From: Acetobacterium sp964510565
GTDB taxonomy: Bacteria; Bacillota; Clostridia; Eubacteriales; Eubacteriaceae
Assembly: GCA_964510565.1 (NCBI GenBank)
Contig: CAZEBY010000002.1
Span: forward strand, 30,036 to 94,035
Direction: 5' to 3'
Length of the DNA stretch: 64,000 bases
Under the pieces are notes generated by a model that saw only the letters and a program-made list of their open reading frames with translations, ran no database searches and had not been told where the DNA came from. This document shows, piece by piece, positions 8,341 to 17,106 of this stretch. A program made the position numbers and the translations under genes. The stretch's first letter is position 1; each line of letters begins with the position of its first letter.

Positions 8341-9249
8341 TTACAGACTGGGCAGGGTTCCGGAAATTACCGCCGGCCCCAAGGCATTGATCACGGCCTG
8401 CATGATGCCCGTTGAGGTATAGGTTGCGCCGGAAACGGTATCAACCACCGGGGTCTGGGCCGAGATAATCGCGGCCGGTACCGCATCAATGGCCTTGCCA
8501 TAGTATTTGACATTGTTTTCGTTATGGGAGACCACAGAAACAGCGGTAATCACATTTTCCGCCACCGTGACACTAACCGTCAGCTCCGGTCCATAACCTT
8601 CAGCCACCCCGGTATAGGTGCCGTCTTTCAAATCGATACTACCCAAAAACAGATTGGCTTTGGTGACCACCGTATCGGTCACGGTAGCATCCGGTGTTGT
8701 TGCCGGGGTGCTTTCAGCGGTCGCCGTACTGGAATTTTCTACCGTTACGGCATCGCTTTGATCGGCCACGTCTTTGGCCGGCGGCGTTTTTGTGCCATAC
8801 AATTTTTCTACCGAGGTCTCCACTTCCTTTAACGAACTGTTGAAAAAAGCCTCCGGTCCCATAATTCCGCCAACTTCCCAGAGATGGATTCCCAGAAAGA
8901 CGATCAGAACCACCGTTAACCAGCGGTGCGGCTTAATCCAGGTTAATTTTTTAGGAAAAGCCTTTCTCAGGAAATAGGTCAGTCCCAGCAACACCCCCAT
9001 CACCATACACAGGGTTCCAAAATTAAATGACAGAATCGCTCCCGATGAGAAAAACCCATGGATACAGGCAGTGATCACAAAAGCAATCCCCATGGTTTTA
9101 TGTGAATCTCGCAGATTTCGATTTATTTTGGTGATGAATTTATTTTTTCTGGGTCCCTTATTGACAATTCGCAATAAATAGATGATGGCCAGTAAAGCGG
9201 CAAAAATGACGCTTAGCCAGGCCGTTAATACGTTTATGATTGTAGTCAT
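8341..9249 (-). CDS. Membrane cytochrome-b-like protein fused to a covalent FMN-binding domain
   Basis: The 302-residue product has four membrane segments in residues 1 to about 125, with histidines (DSHKTMG, CIHGFF, KPHRW, GIHLWEVGG) placed like heme ligands of a b-type cytochrome. A Ser/Thr/Ala-rich linker (about 150-195) follows. The C-terminal domain of about 100 residues ends in DTVSGATYTS. The SGAT Thr (about residue 276) is the site where ApbE attaches FMN in RnfG/NqrC-like domains. This suggests extracytoplasmic electron transfer from membrane heme to flavin. No apbE is visible in the window. GGAGG precedes the start. Confidence 0.8.
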   Translation of the reverse strand: MTTIINVLTAWLSVIFAALLAIIYLLRIVNKGPRKNKFITKINRNLRDSHKTMGIAFVITACIHGFFSSGAILSFNFGTLCMVMGVLLGLTYFLRKAFPKKLTWIKPHRWLTVVLIVFLGIHLWEVGGIMGPEAFFNSSLKEVETSVEKLYGTKTPPAKDVADQSDAVTVENSSTATAESTPATTPDATVTDTVVTKANLFLGSIDLKDGTYTGVAEGYGPELTVSVTVAENVITAVSVVSHNENNVKYYGKAIDAVPAAIISAQTPVVDTVSGATYTSTGIMQAVINALGPAVISGTLPSL

Positions 9250-9403
9250 CTTAATCCCTCCTTTTTTCTTATCATAACAGAGGATTGTGACATCTTTGTG
9301 TCATTTTATTAGTTTATCATGTTTTTGTGATAATTCTGTGACCAAAGCACCTTTTTAATTATTACTTAAGTCATTTTTTCAAAATCGTTTCGGTATTTTT
9401 TTT

Positions 9404-9436
9404 CAAAAAAAATAAGACCTGCCGAAACAGCAGATC
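9404..9436 (-). terminator. Intrinsic terminator of the chromate-transporter pair
   Basis: On the minus strand GATCTGC pairs with GCAGGTC (7 pairs, one G-U) around a 7-base loop, followed by a T-rich run (complement of 9404-9415). It lies just downstream of the gene ending at 9444. Confidence 0.7.
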
Positions 9437-9443
9437 CTGGTGT

Positions 9444-10028
9444 TTAAAAAAACATCGGCCATACTCCAAAAAACAACATCCCCAGTACCGCTGAGATCAA
9501 AATCAGTTTGATCGGATGGAGTTTAAAGCGGAAATAGATAAAGACGCCAATGCTAAAAATAATAATTTCCCGATACTGAAGACCGGCAAAAAAATCACCC
9601 AGCGAGTGGATGTCCATCCCCTCAGCGATAAAGCCACTGGACATCAGCAACACTACTGCCGAGGCAATCAGGCCAATTACCACCGGTCGCATCCCATAAA
9701 GAGCGCCCTGCACCCATTTATTCTGCTGGAAATTGGTAAACGCTTTGGCGATCAGCAGGATAATGATAAATGAGGGCAGCACTACCGCCGTAGTGGTGAC
9801 CACCGCTCCTGGCAGCCCACCCATTTCCATACCCACAAAGGTGGCAATATTTACCGCAAAGGGCCCGGGGGTCGATTCCGCCACGGCAATAAAATCGGTC
9901 AGTTCCAATAACGTCAACCACCCATGAGCCACCACTTCCTGCTGAATCAGCGGAATCATCGCGTAGCCACCGCCAATGGTAAAGAGCCCGATTTTAAAAA
10001 AGGTGATAAATAGCTCCAGATAGATCAT
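9444..10028 (-). CDS. Chromate transporter family protein, half-size (second gene of pair)
   Basis: This 194-residue membrane protein consists of one CHR domain with about six hydrophobic segments. The family signature FTIGGGYAMIPLIQQEVV lies near residues 16-33 and a FIAVAESTPGPFAVNIATFVG segment follows. Half-size CHR proteins occur in adjacent pairs that together resemble one full ChrA. The start overlaps the end of the partner gene by 4 bases. Some family members export chromate, but many pairs have no tested substrate, so transport of chromate here is not proved. Confidence 0.85.
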   Translation of the reverse strand: MIYLELFITFFKIGLFTIGGGYAMIPLIQQEVVAHGWLTLLELTDFIAVAESTPGPFAVNIATFVGMEMGGLPGAVVTTTAVVLPSFIIILLIAKAFTNFQQNKWVQGALYGMRPVVIGLIASAVVLLMSSGFIAEGMDIHSLGDFFAGLQYREIIIFSIGVFIYFRFKLHPIKLILISAVLGMLFFGVWPMFF

Positions 10029-10618
10029 TTGCTCACCTCGTCATTATTCTTATCGGCCTGATTTTTGTTTAACCCGATCTGATAAACCAGTCCCGTTACG
10101 GCTCCACCAAGCAGCAGATAAATGACATTGATGTCGGTAAACGAAGCCAAGCCAAAAGCCAGCATCAAGATCAGTACCGTCAGGCGAGTGTACTCCCCCT
10201 TTTTGCCCATTTTAACCAGTGCCCCGAGGATTAATACAATGACCCCGGCCCGGACTCCTTTAAAAGCATAACCGACCCACTCCAGGCTTTGAAACTCCTG
10301 AAAAAACAGCGCAATTACACTGATAATCGCAAATGAGGGGATGACCACCCCCAAAGTGGCCAGCAGCGAACCCCAGAAACCGGCGACCTTGTAACCAACA
10401 AAAGTCGCCGTATTGACCGCAATCACCCCGGGAGTCGCTTCAGCAATCGCAAAGATATCAAGAATATCTTTACTTTCAATCCAGTGATGCCGTTCCACCG
10501 TTTCGTATTCGATCAACGGGATCATCGCATAGCCGCCACCAAAGGTAAACAGGCCGATTTTTAAAAAGGTCAGAAAAATAGTGGTCAGTTTTTCCCGATA
10601 AATATTTTTTTCTTCCAA
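10025..10618 (-). CDS. Chromate transporter family protein, half-size (first gene of pair)
   Basis: This is a 197-residue CHR-domain membrane protein with FTFGGGYAMIPLIEYETV near residues 24-41 and DIFAIAEATPGVIAVNTATF near 48-67. It is homologous to the next gene and presumably forms a heterodimer with it. The likely start is a TTG at 10616-10618, 8 bases after AGGGGG. An ATG slightly upstream is in another frame. The phosphopantetheinyl transferase gene ends 12 bases upstream, so the three may be co-transcribed. Confidence 0.85.
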   Translation of the reverse strand: MEEKNIYREKLTTIFLTFLKIGLFTFGGGYAMIPLIEYETVERHHWIESKDILDIFAIAEATPGVIAVNTATFVGYKVAGFWGSLLATLGVVIPSFAIISVIALFFQEFQSLEWVGYAFKGVRAGVIVLILGALVKMGKKGEYTRLTVLILMLAFGLASFTDINVIYLLLGGAVTGLVYQIGLNKNQADKNNDEVSK

Positions 10619-10630
10619 ACCATTTTCCCC

Positions 10631-11317
10631 CTATAAGTCAATCCATACCAGTTCTTCCTGAAAATCGCCCCGTTCGGTAACCGCCCAGATGACATAGTCG
10701 GCCAGACCGGAATAGCTTTTAATCCGCGCCGAAATTTTTCTTTCATTTTGATAGATTGTCGGACTCGCTAATCCCGATACTGGATCGTCCGGCTTAACTG
10801 TAAATGCATCCATCGGCAGATTAAAGCCTTTGCCGGTATATTTCATATAGGCCTCTTTCAACGCCCAGAGATCATAAAAAGCCTGCTGCTGTTGTTCTTT
10901 CGGCAAGGCCAAAAGCCAGTCTGCCTCGCTCGGGGCAAAAAAACGTTTGGCCAGCCTTAATTTCGGATGACTCATCTTTTGAATGTCGACCCCGATCGAA
11001 TCTGATCCCAAACCACAGACCACATAAGCCCCGGAATGGGAGAGGTTAAAGAAGATCCCGGGATAATCGGCGAGCCAGGGTTTGCCATCACTGCCCCTCT
11101 TGATCACAAGCGGCTCCTGAATACCATAGCTCTGGGCGAGTGCTTTTTTAAGCAGCACTTCAGCCCCCACCGATCGCGCCCTGGCTGCCGGTGTTTTTAA
11201 CCGCTGGGCCTTTTTTTGTCTTTCTGTTGATACCGCTTTTAGGGCCGCGGCTAAACGATAGGGTTTTGACAAGCTGCGAACGTCAGCAATAAAAATCCGG
11301 GTTTTGGGGTTTTCCAT
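10631..11317 (-). CDS. 4'-phosphopantetheinyl transferase, Sfp type
   Basis: This enzyme moves the phosphopantetheine arm of CoA onto a serine of carrier proteins. The 228-residue product has the three Sfp motifs: FNLSHSG near residue 92, GVDIQ near 112 and WALKEAYMKYTGKG near 155-168, the latter with the Mg-binding Glu and catalytic Lys. The length fits Sfp-type rather than the short AcpS type. No polyketide, peptide or lysine-pathway synthase is in the window, so its carrier protein lies elsewhere. GGGAGAG precedes the ATG. Confidence 0.9.
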   Translation of the reverse strand: MENPKTRIFIADVRSLSKPYRLAAALKAVSTERQKKAQRLKTPAARARSVGAEVLLKKALAQSYGIQEPLVIKRGSDGKPWLADYPGIFFNLSHSGAYVVCGLGSDSIGVDIQKMSHPKLRLAKRFFAPSEADWLLALPKEQQQQAFYDLWALKEAYMKYTGKGFNLPMDAFTVKPDDPVSGLASPTIYQNERKISARIKSYSGLADYVIWAVTERGDFQEELVWIDL

Positions 11318-11461
11318 TTTCTCTCCCGCACTGATCTGATTAATCTTTGCGCCAATTCCATTTGTCCCAGGTTGGCCATTATTTTAAATTACTCAGAATC
11401 ACTTCTTTTGATATCGATACCTAGATTATACTAGAAAAGATAAGAGCAGGCAAACAATCGG

Positions 11462-11692
11462 TTATTGTCTGCCCGCTCTTTCGTCGCTGCTTTCATCTAC
11501 TAATGCCTGAATTTCCTGGCGGTTATTTTCATACTGGTCTCCTCTGAGGGCCGAACATCCACCGATGTTCTTTTTACCCTGCAGCAGTTTTTCAGCAAAA
11601 GCCATACAGTTATTTTCACCACAATTTTTACAATTGGTATGCGGCAGATATTCATAAATATCAAAAGCGCTAATTTTCTGTTCCGGCATCAT
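11462..11692 (-). CDS. Small (Fe-S) protein resembling the N-terminus of the corrinoid Fe-S protein
   Basis: This 76-residue protein begins with a YEYLPHTNCKNCGENNC segment. Its cysteines C21-x2-C24-x4-C29-x16-C46 have the spacing of the [4Fe-4S] domain found at the N-terminus of the corrinoid Fe-S protein large subunit (AcsC/CdhE) and in RnfB-like proteins. It stands alone, with no corrinoid-binding domain. Its role is unknown; electron transfer to a methyltransferase system is possible. Two ATG codons (11690-11692 and 11687-11689) follow an AGGAG site, and the outer one is given. Confidence 0.75.
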   Translation of the reverse strand: MMPEQKISAFDIYEYLPHTNCKNCGENNCMAFAEKLLQGKKNIGGCSALRGDQYENNRQEIQALVDESSDERAGRQ

Positions 11693-11745
11693 TTTCTCCT
11701 GATTCTTATTTTGCGCAGCTGGTCTAACCCGCCTCGCAGGTATGA

Positions 11746-11781
11746 CAAAACCTGCTTTTTAAGCGGTCTTAAAAAGCAGGT
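11746..11781 (-). terminator. Intrinsic terminator after tRNA-Gln
   Basis: ACCTGCTTTTTAAG (11750-11763) and CTTAAAAAGCAGGT (11768-11781) form a perfect 14-base-pair stem with a 4-base loop, followed on the minus strand by TTTG. It lies 11 bases past the tRNA. Confidence 0.8.
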
Positions 11782-11792
11782 CAAATTTCTTA

Positions 11793-11867
11793 TGGCAGAG
11801 GTAGCAGGATTCGAACCTGCGAGTGATGGAGTCAGAGTCCATTGCCTTACCGCTTGGCGATACCCCT
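11793..11867 (-). tRNA. tRNA-Gln (CTG anticodon)
   Basis: The minus strand folds into a cloverleaf. The acceptor stem is AGGGGTA/TACCTCT with one G-U, the D stem GCC/GGC, and the anticodon stem ATGGA/TCCAT with loop CTCTGAC (anticodon CTG). The T arm is GCAGG TTCGAAT CCTGC. The discriminator G and an encoded CCA end at 11793. The anticodon reads CAG (Gln). Confidence 0.9.
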
Positions 11868-11959
11868 TTATTCATTTTCTGTCCCGAAGGTACGCTAAAT
11901 ATTTTATCTGAATTTGTTGTAATTGTCAAGGAAAATGAATAATTGATTTGCTTTTTTAT

Positions 11960-12742
11960 TTATTTCGTCTTTTCGCCAATCCCAAACACCCTTTTGGCGT
12001 TGCGAGTGGTCATCTCAGCCACCTCTTCGACCGCCATCCCCCGGATCCGGGCAATTTCGGCGGCCACAAAACGTACATAGGCCGGCTCGTTGCGTTTACC
12101 GCGATGCGGTGTCGGCGTCAGATAAGGACTGTCGGTTTCAATCAGCAGCCGGTCCAATGGCATCATTGCTACAACTTCCGGAAGCTTCCTGGCGTTGCTG
12201 AAGGTCAGCGGCCCGGAAATCGACAGATGAAAGCCCATTTCCAGAAAAACCTTCGCCATTTCCACCGAGCCGCTGTAGCTGTGCATGATCCCGCCGTACT
12301 CCGGGGCAAAGTATTGCTTTAAAATCCGGACCATGTCCTCCATCGATTCGCGGTTATGGATCACAATCGGCAGCTGCACCGCTTTGGCGATAATCAACTG
12401 GCGAATAAAGACCTCCTGCTGGACATCACGGGGGGAATAGTCATAGTGATAATCGAGGCCAATTTCGCCAATCGCCACCACCTTTTCTTTTTGAGCCCAT
12501 TCGGTTAACAGGGCATCGTGTTTTTCGGGGACGTAATCCTTGGCATCGTGAGGATGAATCCCCACGGTAGCATAAACCATCGGGTATTTTTCACTCATTG
12601 CCACCGCCCGGAAGCTGGAGGCCTCGTCAGCGCCGGGGTTGATAATCAGCTCCACCCCGGCTGCCCGGGCATTTTCCAGCACCGCTTCGCGGTCCTCGTT
12701 ATATTTCTGATCGTCGATATGGGCATGGCTGTCAATTAACAT
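11960..12742 (-). CDS. tatD: TatD family metal-dependent hydrolase (DNase)
   Basis: The 260-residue product shows the TatD TIM-barrel metal motifs: DSHAHID at residues 4-10, TVGIHPHDA near 60, AIGEIGLDYHYDYSP near 93-107, VIHNRES near 127, and TDSPYLTP near 205. Family members are 3'-5' nucleases or deoxyribonucleases. It overlaps the upstream cca gene by 7 bases and GGAG precedes the ATG by 8 bases, so it belongs to the cca operon. Confidence 0.92.
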   Translation of the reverse strand: MLIDSHAHIDDQKYNEDREAVLENARAAGVELIINPGADEASSFRAVAMSEKYPMVYATVGIHPHDAKDYVPEKHDALLTEWAQKEKVVAIGEIGLDYHYDYSPRDVQQEVFIRQLIIAKAVQLPIVIHNRESMEDMVRILKQYFAPEYGGIMHSYSGSVEMAKVFLEMGFHLSISGPLTFSNARKLPEVVAMMPLDRLLIETDSPYLTPTPHRGKRNEPAYVRFVAAEIARIRGMAVEEVAEMTTRNAKRVFGIGEKTK

Positions 12743-14070
12743 TGGTGTATCTCCTTTGCTTTTTCAATTAAAACTTCTTTTTCATTTTGATAGACTTCAT
12801 CGATGACGCCTTCCAGCAGCAGTTTAAGAATCCGCCCGATTTCGAGGCCGTTGGTGATCCCCATGGCAATCAGATCATCACCATTAACCGCCAGGTCTTT
12901 CATCGAAAAACAAGGCTTTTCGACCAGCACCTGATCCAGCAGTGCCTCGAGTTTTTCAAGTGATTCCAACCGGTCACGATACTGCGGCGCCTGCGCCAGG
13001 TTATCGCCCCGTTTAATTGCCAGCAGCTCCCGAAACAAGGGCTCGGACAGACGATTTAACCAGCGCTTGACACTCTTTTTATCCACATCAATCAGCGTGT
13101 CGTGGTATTTTACCAGCAAACAGACCTGATCAACGCTGCTCTTACTGAGCCGCAGCGCCGTCAGTCGCTCACGCGCCATCGCTTCGGATATTTTGCTGTG
13201 GCCTTTAAAATGACCGACTCCAGCCGCATCCCTGGTAAAGGTTAGGGGTTTCCCCAGGTCGTGAAAAAGCATCGCCCAACGCAGCCGCGGCAGCGGCGGT
13301 AGCGTTTCCATGGCCACTGCCGTATGGGTCAGGACATCGTAACAATGGTGGGGATTCATCTGATCAAAGTTTTCAGCCGGCAATAGCTCCGGGATTACCA
13401 CCCCCAGCACGGCGGTTTCGGCTAAAATGACGGCCCTGGCATTTTTTCCGCAGATCAGTTTATTCAACTCGGCAGCAATCCGCTCGGCCGAAATGTTACG
13501 CAGTTGTCCACAATTCTGCCGGATCGCCCGGCGGGTTTCCGGCTCCAGAGTAAATCCCAACACGGCCGCAAAACGCAGTCCCCGCAGCATCCGCAGGGCG
13601 TCCTCGGCCATTCTTTGCTGCGGATCACCGACGCCGCGAATGATCTTTTTTTTAAGATCCGCAGCGCCGCCAAACGGATCAATCAGACCTTTCTCGGGAT
13701 GATAGGCCATCGCATTGATCGTAAAATCCCGCCTGGCCAGGTCATCGACCAGATTTCTGGTGAACGCAACCGCATCCGGTCGGCGGCTGTCCGAATAATC
13801 GCCTTCAATCCGATGTGTGGTGATTTCGATGGCCATCCCCTCAAGAATAAGGGTCACGGTACCGTGGCTGAGGCCGGTTTCAAGGATCCGCTGACCGGCA
13901 AAACAGGCCATGACTTCTTCCGGAGTGGCATCGCTGGTCATGTCAAAGTCAGTCGGCGGGATGTCAAGGAGAAAATCGCGGACGCAGCCGCCCACCAGAT
14001 ATCCACAGAATCCACAGCTTTCCAGTTGTTTAAAGACCTTTTTTACCGGAAGCGGAAGATTATGCTTCAT
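12736..14070 (-). CDS. cca: CCA tRNA nucleotidyltransferase with HD domain
   Basis: The 444-residue protein has the class II nucleotidyltransferase head: GYLVGGCVRDFLLDIPPTDF near residues 23-42, with the DFD catalytic aspartates and ARRDFTINAMAY further on. An RNA-binding region follows, and then an HD domain (LFHDLGKP near 268). It adds or repairs the 3' CCA of tRNA. Since the visible tRNA already encodes CCA, repair may be its main task for that tRNA. It overlaps the HD-protein gene upstream by 11 bases and tatD downstream by 7. Confidence 0.92.
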   Translation of the reverse strand: MKHNLPLPVKKVFKQLESCGFCGYLVGGCVRDFLLDIPPTDFDMTSDATPEEVMACFAGQRILETGLSHGTVTLILEGMAIEITTHRIEGDYSDSRRPDAVAFTRNLVDDLARRDFTINAMAYHPEKGLIDPFGGAADLKKKIIRGVGDPQQRMAEDALRMLRGLRFAAVLGFTLEPETRRAIRQNCGQLRNISAERIAAELNKLICGKNARAVILAETAVLGVVIPELLPAENFDQMNPHHCYDVLTHTAVAMETLPPLPRLRWAMLFHDLGKPLTFTRDAAGVGHFKGHSKISEAMARERLTALRLSKSSVDQVCLLVKYHDTLIDVDKKSVKRWLNRLSEPLFRELLAIKRGDNLAQAPQYRDRLESLEKLEALLDQVLVEKPCFSMKDLAVNGDDLIAMGITNGLEIGRILKLLLEGVIDEVYQNEKEVLIEKAKEIHQC

Positions 14071-14638
14071 TACTTCCCAGACCGATGTCGTCTGCGACTG
14101 CCCGCATTCCCAGAATCGTTTCCTGCATCAGCTCATCCAGTGAATAACCAGCCATCTCAGCGCCTTTTGTAACTACCTCGCGATTGACCCCGGCGGCAAA
14201 ACTGACCGTTTTGAATTTCTTCTTCACCGATTTTAGTTCCAGATCGTTGACACTTTTGGAAGGCCGCATATAGGCACAGGCAGTAATCAGTCCGGTCAGT
14301 TCATCGGTGGCATAAAGAATTTTTTCCATCTGATGGGTGGGTTCCACATCAGCACAGAGACCAAAGCCATGGCTGACGACGCTGTTGATAAAGGCTCGCT
14401 CGTAATCGTTGGCTTCCAGGATTTCGACTACCTTAACGCAGTGCTGATCGGGGTACTTTTCATAATCAAGATCGTGAAGCAGCCCAACAATGCCCCAGTA
14501 ATCCGGGTCTTCCCCTTCGAGTTTGGCAAAATGTTCCATCACTCCCGACACCGCCAGGCCATGATTGACCAGGGATTCGCTCTCATTATATTCTTTTAAT
14601 AACGCCAGTGCTTTTTCGCGATCCAATTGTGTACTCAT
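14060..14638 (-). CDS. HD-domain phosphohydrolase-like protein
   Basis: The 192-residue product has an HD metal-binding motif (GLLHDLDYEKYPDQH near residues 47-61) preceded by SLVNHGLAVSGVMEHFA, with its paired His, and followed by SHGFGLC. Such small HD proteins are often annotated as phosphohydrolases with unknown substrate. The ATG at 14638 is chosen because GAGGAG precedes it; an in-frame extension to 14704 lacks a ribosome site. It is the first gene of the HD-cca-tatD operon, all with overlapping ends. Confidence 0.8.
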   Translation of the reverse strand: MSTQLDREKALALLKEYNESESLVNHGLAVSGVMEHFAKLEGEDPDYWGIVGLLHDLDYEKYPDQHCVKVVEILEANDYERAFINSVVSHGFGLCADVEPTHQMEKILYATDELTGLITACAYMRPSKSVNDLELKSVKKKFKTVSFAAGVNREVVTKGAEMAGYSLDELMQETILGMRAVADDIGLGSNEA

Positions 14639-14810
14639 TTTATCTCCTCGTGCTTCTTTAAAATTTAAGGGCAGCTTGCCCTTTTGTAATGGCAAAACAG
14701 CCATTGCGTCGGTTTTTGCTCCCGCTATTTACTTTTTAATTAAAGGTATTTTAACACAGTTTGCATCCAATGGACAAAACAGTCGCAAATTCTTAAGCTT
14801 TTTATCACCA

Positions 14811-14851
14811 ACAAAAGCCCTGCCACAGATTTTTCTCTCGATGGCAAGGCT
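14811..14851 (-). terminator. Intrinsic terminator of the pab operon
   Basis: On the minus strand AGCCTTGCCA pairs with TGGCAGGGCT (one G-U) around a 16-base loop, followed by TTTTGTTGG. It lies 48 bases past the pabC stop. Confidence 0.65.
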
Positions 14852-14898
14852 AGTGCTTAATTTTTCATTTGTCCTTATTTTTTTATTCTAATTTTCAG

Positions 14899-15705
14899 CT
14901 AAGATCCCCAGGTTTGTTGAAACAGTGCATCAATCCGATGCGTCAGGGTTTCTGGCCCAATTCCAAAGCACCGATTATCGACCTGATTGACCGGCATAAT
15001 CTCCATCAGCGAATTAGTGATAAACACCTCGTCGGCAGCCAGCAAGTGATCGCTGCTGAAACGCCCTTCTGCCACCGCGATGCCCTGATCACTTATCAAC
15101 TGAATCACCTTGTTTCGGACAATCCCGGCCAGTAGCCCGCAATCCCTTGCCGGGGTACCGACTCGGCCGTTTTTGATTAAAAAGATATTGGTCATGCAGC
15201 CCTCAGCCAGATGGCCCTGGGTGTTATAAAAAAGGGCTTCGCTAAAGCCCCGGGCCTTGGCCTCATTTAAAATCAGCAGATTTTCGAGGTAATTATTGGA
15301 CTTGATCGACACCAGCCGGGATTTTTCATTGCGGATCGAATCACTGGTACAAATTTTTAGCCCCTGTTCAAACATCTGGCGGGTATAAGGGTTTTCCCGG
15401 GCGGTTATCAGCAGGTTATCTGCCTTTAAGCCCTTACTGAGGGTCACCCGCAGAGCACCGCGAAGCATCTCATTTTTTTTAATGATCTGCAAACAATCCG
15501 CCCCGATCTGATCGGGGTGACGCGTCAGGTTCAGGCCCATCACCAGGGCGCTCTGTTTGAGCCGTTCCATGTGATCCGCAAAGAAAACCAGCTTACCGTC
15601 GGTCACCTTGATGGTTTCAAACACCCCATAGCCATAAAGAAAGCCCTGATCCAGAGGCATCTGGCATTCTTTTGCAATTGCTCCGTTATAACTGACGTAA
15701 TCCAT
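14899..15705 (-). CDS. pabC: 4-amino-4-deoxychorismate lyase (class IV aminotransferase fold)
   Basis: The 268-residue protein is of the PLP-dependent class IV fold: GFLYGYGVFETIKV near residues 21-34, the PLP Lys in LRVTLSKGLK-type context near 105-115, EALFYNTQGHLAEGCMTNIF near 155-174. It would split aminodeoxychorismate into p-aminobenzoate and pyruvate for folate. A branched-chain or D-amino-acid aminotransferase has the same fold. The position directly after pabA and pabB decides for pabC. Confidence 0.85.
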   Translation of the reverse strand: MDYVSYNGAIAKECQMPLDQGFLYGYGVFETIKVTDGKLVFFADHMERLKQSALVMGLNLTRHPDQIGADCLQIIKKNEMLRGALRVTLSKGLKADNLLITARENPYTRQMFEQGLKICTSDSIRNEKSRLVSIKSNNYLENLLILNEAKARGFSEALFYNTQGHLAEGCMTNIFLIKNGRVGTPARDCGLLAGIVRNKVIQLISDQGIAVAEGRFSSDHLLAADEVFITNSLMEIMPVNQVDNRCFGIGPETLTHRIDALFQQTWGS

Positions 15706-15735
15706 TGGGTTCCCTCTAAACTCGTTTTATCGCAA

Positions 15736-17106
15736 TCAATACCGTTTCAACGCGTCCATCAGGGCGCGACCCTTATCGAAGGTTTCCTGATATTCAGACT
15801 CGTTGTCGGAATCCCAGACGATCCCGCCCCCGACCTGAAAATAGCCCTTGCCGTCCTTGCAGACAATCGTCCGGATGACGATATTGAGATCCAGATCGCC
15901 GTTGAAATCAATATAACCGATCGAACCGGTGTAAATGTTTCGTTGGGTCGGTTCCAGCTCGTCGATAATCTCCATCGCGCGGATCTTCGGCGCCCCGGTA
16001 ATCGAGCCGCCGGGGAAGGTGGCTTTGACGCAGTCAATGGCATCGAGATCATCCTTTAATTCTGCGGTCACCGTGGAGACCAGGTGAAAAACCGTCTGAT
16101 ATTCTTCCAGCTTGAATAATTCCGGAACCTTGACCGTGCCGGTTTTGGCGATTTTACCGAGATCGTTTCGTTCCAGGTCGACAATCATCAAAAGCTCCGC
16201 TTTATCCTTTTCGCTGTTGACCAAAGTATCCCTGTTGGCGGCATCTTCTTCCGGGGTTTTACCCCGGGGCATGGTGCCCTTAATCGGCCGGGTTTCAATC
16301 TGTCGGCCCTGAACCAGAATAAACCGTTCCGGTGAACTGGAGACAATCTGGCCATCGCCAAAATCGATATAGCTGGCAAAGGGTGCCGGATTGATTTTTC
16401 GCAGTTCACTGTAAAGCTCCAGGGGGCTAAGTTGTAAATCGGCATTAAACCGCTGAGTCAGGTTGGTCTGATAGATATCACCGGCCAGAATATATTCGTG
16501 CACCGCATCCAGGGCATTCATATATTCGGGTTTGGTGAAGTTACCCCGGAATTCCAGATTCTCATTGATTTTAAAATCCGTACGGATGGCGACCTTGGGA
16601 TCACCGGCAAACTTTGCGGCCAAGCGACTGACCATATCGGCTTCGTTTTCTTCAATCCCCAAAGCGGCCACATAGGTTTTATTCTCCTTGTGATCAATAA
16701 TCACAATCCCATCGTAAAAACCCATAAAACAATCGGGAACATTGACATCATCCACGGCAGTCCGGGGAAACGCTTCCAGATGATGACAGAGGTCATAGGA
16801 AAAATAACCCACCGCTCCGCCTAAAAAGGGAAACGGCGATTGATAGTCCAGTTTATACTGTTTTAACAGTTTTTGCAGTTCATCAAAAGGATCGCCGGTA
16901 ACCGTTTTCGTCTCCGTCTGCGTTTTGACGGTAATGTCGTTGCCCTTGCTGGTAAAGACCAGCAGCGGATCTGCACCGATAAATGAGTAGCGTCCCAGGC
17001 TGTCAGGGTCTCTTCCGCTGTCAAGGAAGAAACTGTAGGGCTGATCTTTAAATAAAAGATAGCTTTCAAAACTGTTTAAGTCGGTTTTAATTTCTTGTAT
17101 TAGCAT
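15736..17106 (-). CDS. pabB: Aminodeoxychorismate synthase component I
   Basis: This 456-residue chorismate-binding enzyme carries FRGNFTKPEYMNALDAVHEYI near residue 188, RPIKGTMPRGKTPEED near 275, and the signature GGSITGAPKIRAMEII near 372-387. It aminates chorismate with ammonia from the PabA partner to form 4-amino-4-deoxychorismate. TrpE is a close relative. The absence of other trp genes and the adjacent pabC support PabB. The start overlaps pabA by 7 bases. Confidence 0.88.
   Translation of the reverse strand: MLIQEIKTDLNSFESYLLFKDQPYSFFLDSGRDPDSLGRYSFIGADPLLVFTSKGNDITVKTQTETKTVTGDPFDELQKLLKQYKLDYQSPFPFLGGAVGYFSYDLCHHLEAFPRTAVDDVNVPDCFMGFYDGIVIIDHKENKTYVAALGIEENEADMVSRLAAKFAGDPKVAIRTDFKINENLEFRGNFTKPEYMNALDAVHEYILAGDIYQTNLTQRFNADLQLSPLELYSELRKINPAPFASYIDFGDGQIVSSSPERFILVQGRQIETRPIKGTMPRGKTPEEDAANRDTLVNSEKDKAELLMIVDLERNDLGKIAKTGTVKVPELFKLEEYQTVFHLVSTVTAELKDDLDAIDCVKATFPGGSITGAPKIRAMEIIDELEPTQRNIYTGSIGYIDFNGDLDLNIVIRTIVCKDGKGYFQVGGGIVWDSDNESEYQETFDKGRALMDALKRY

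Noticed and set aside
13504..14172. 222-residue open frame on the plus strand
   Set aside because: It is antisense to cca and spans into the next gene; no ribosome site or motif.
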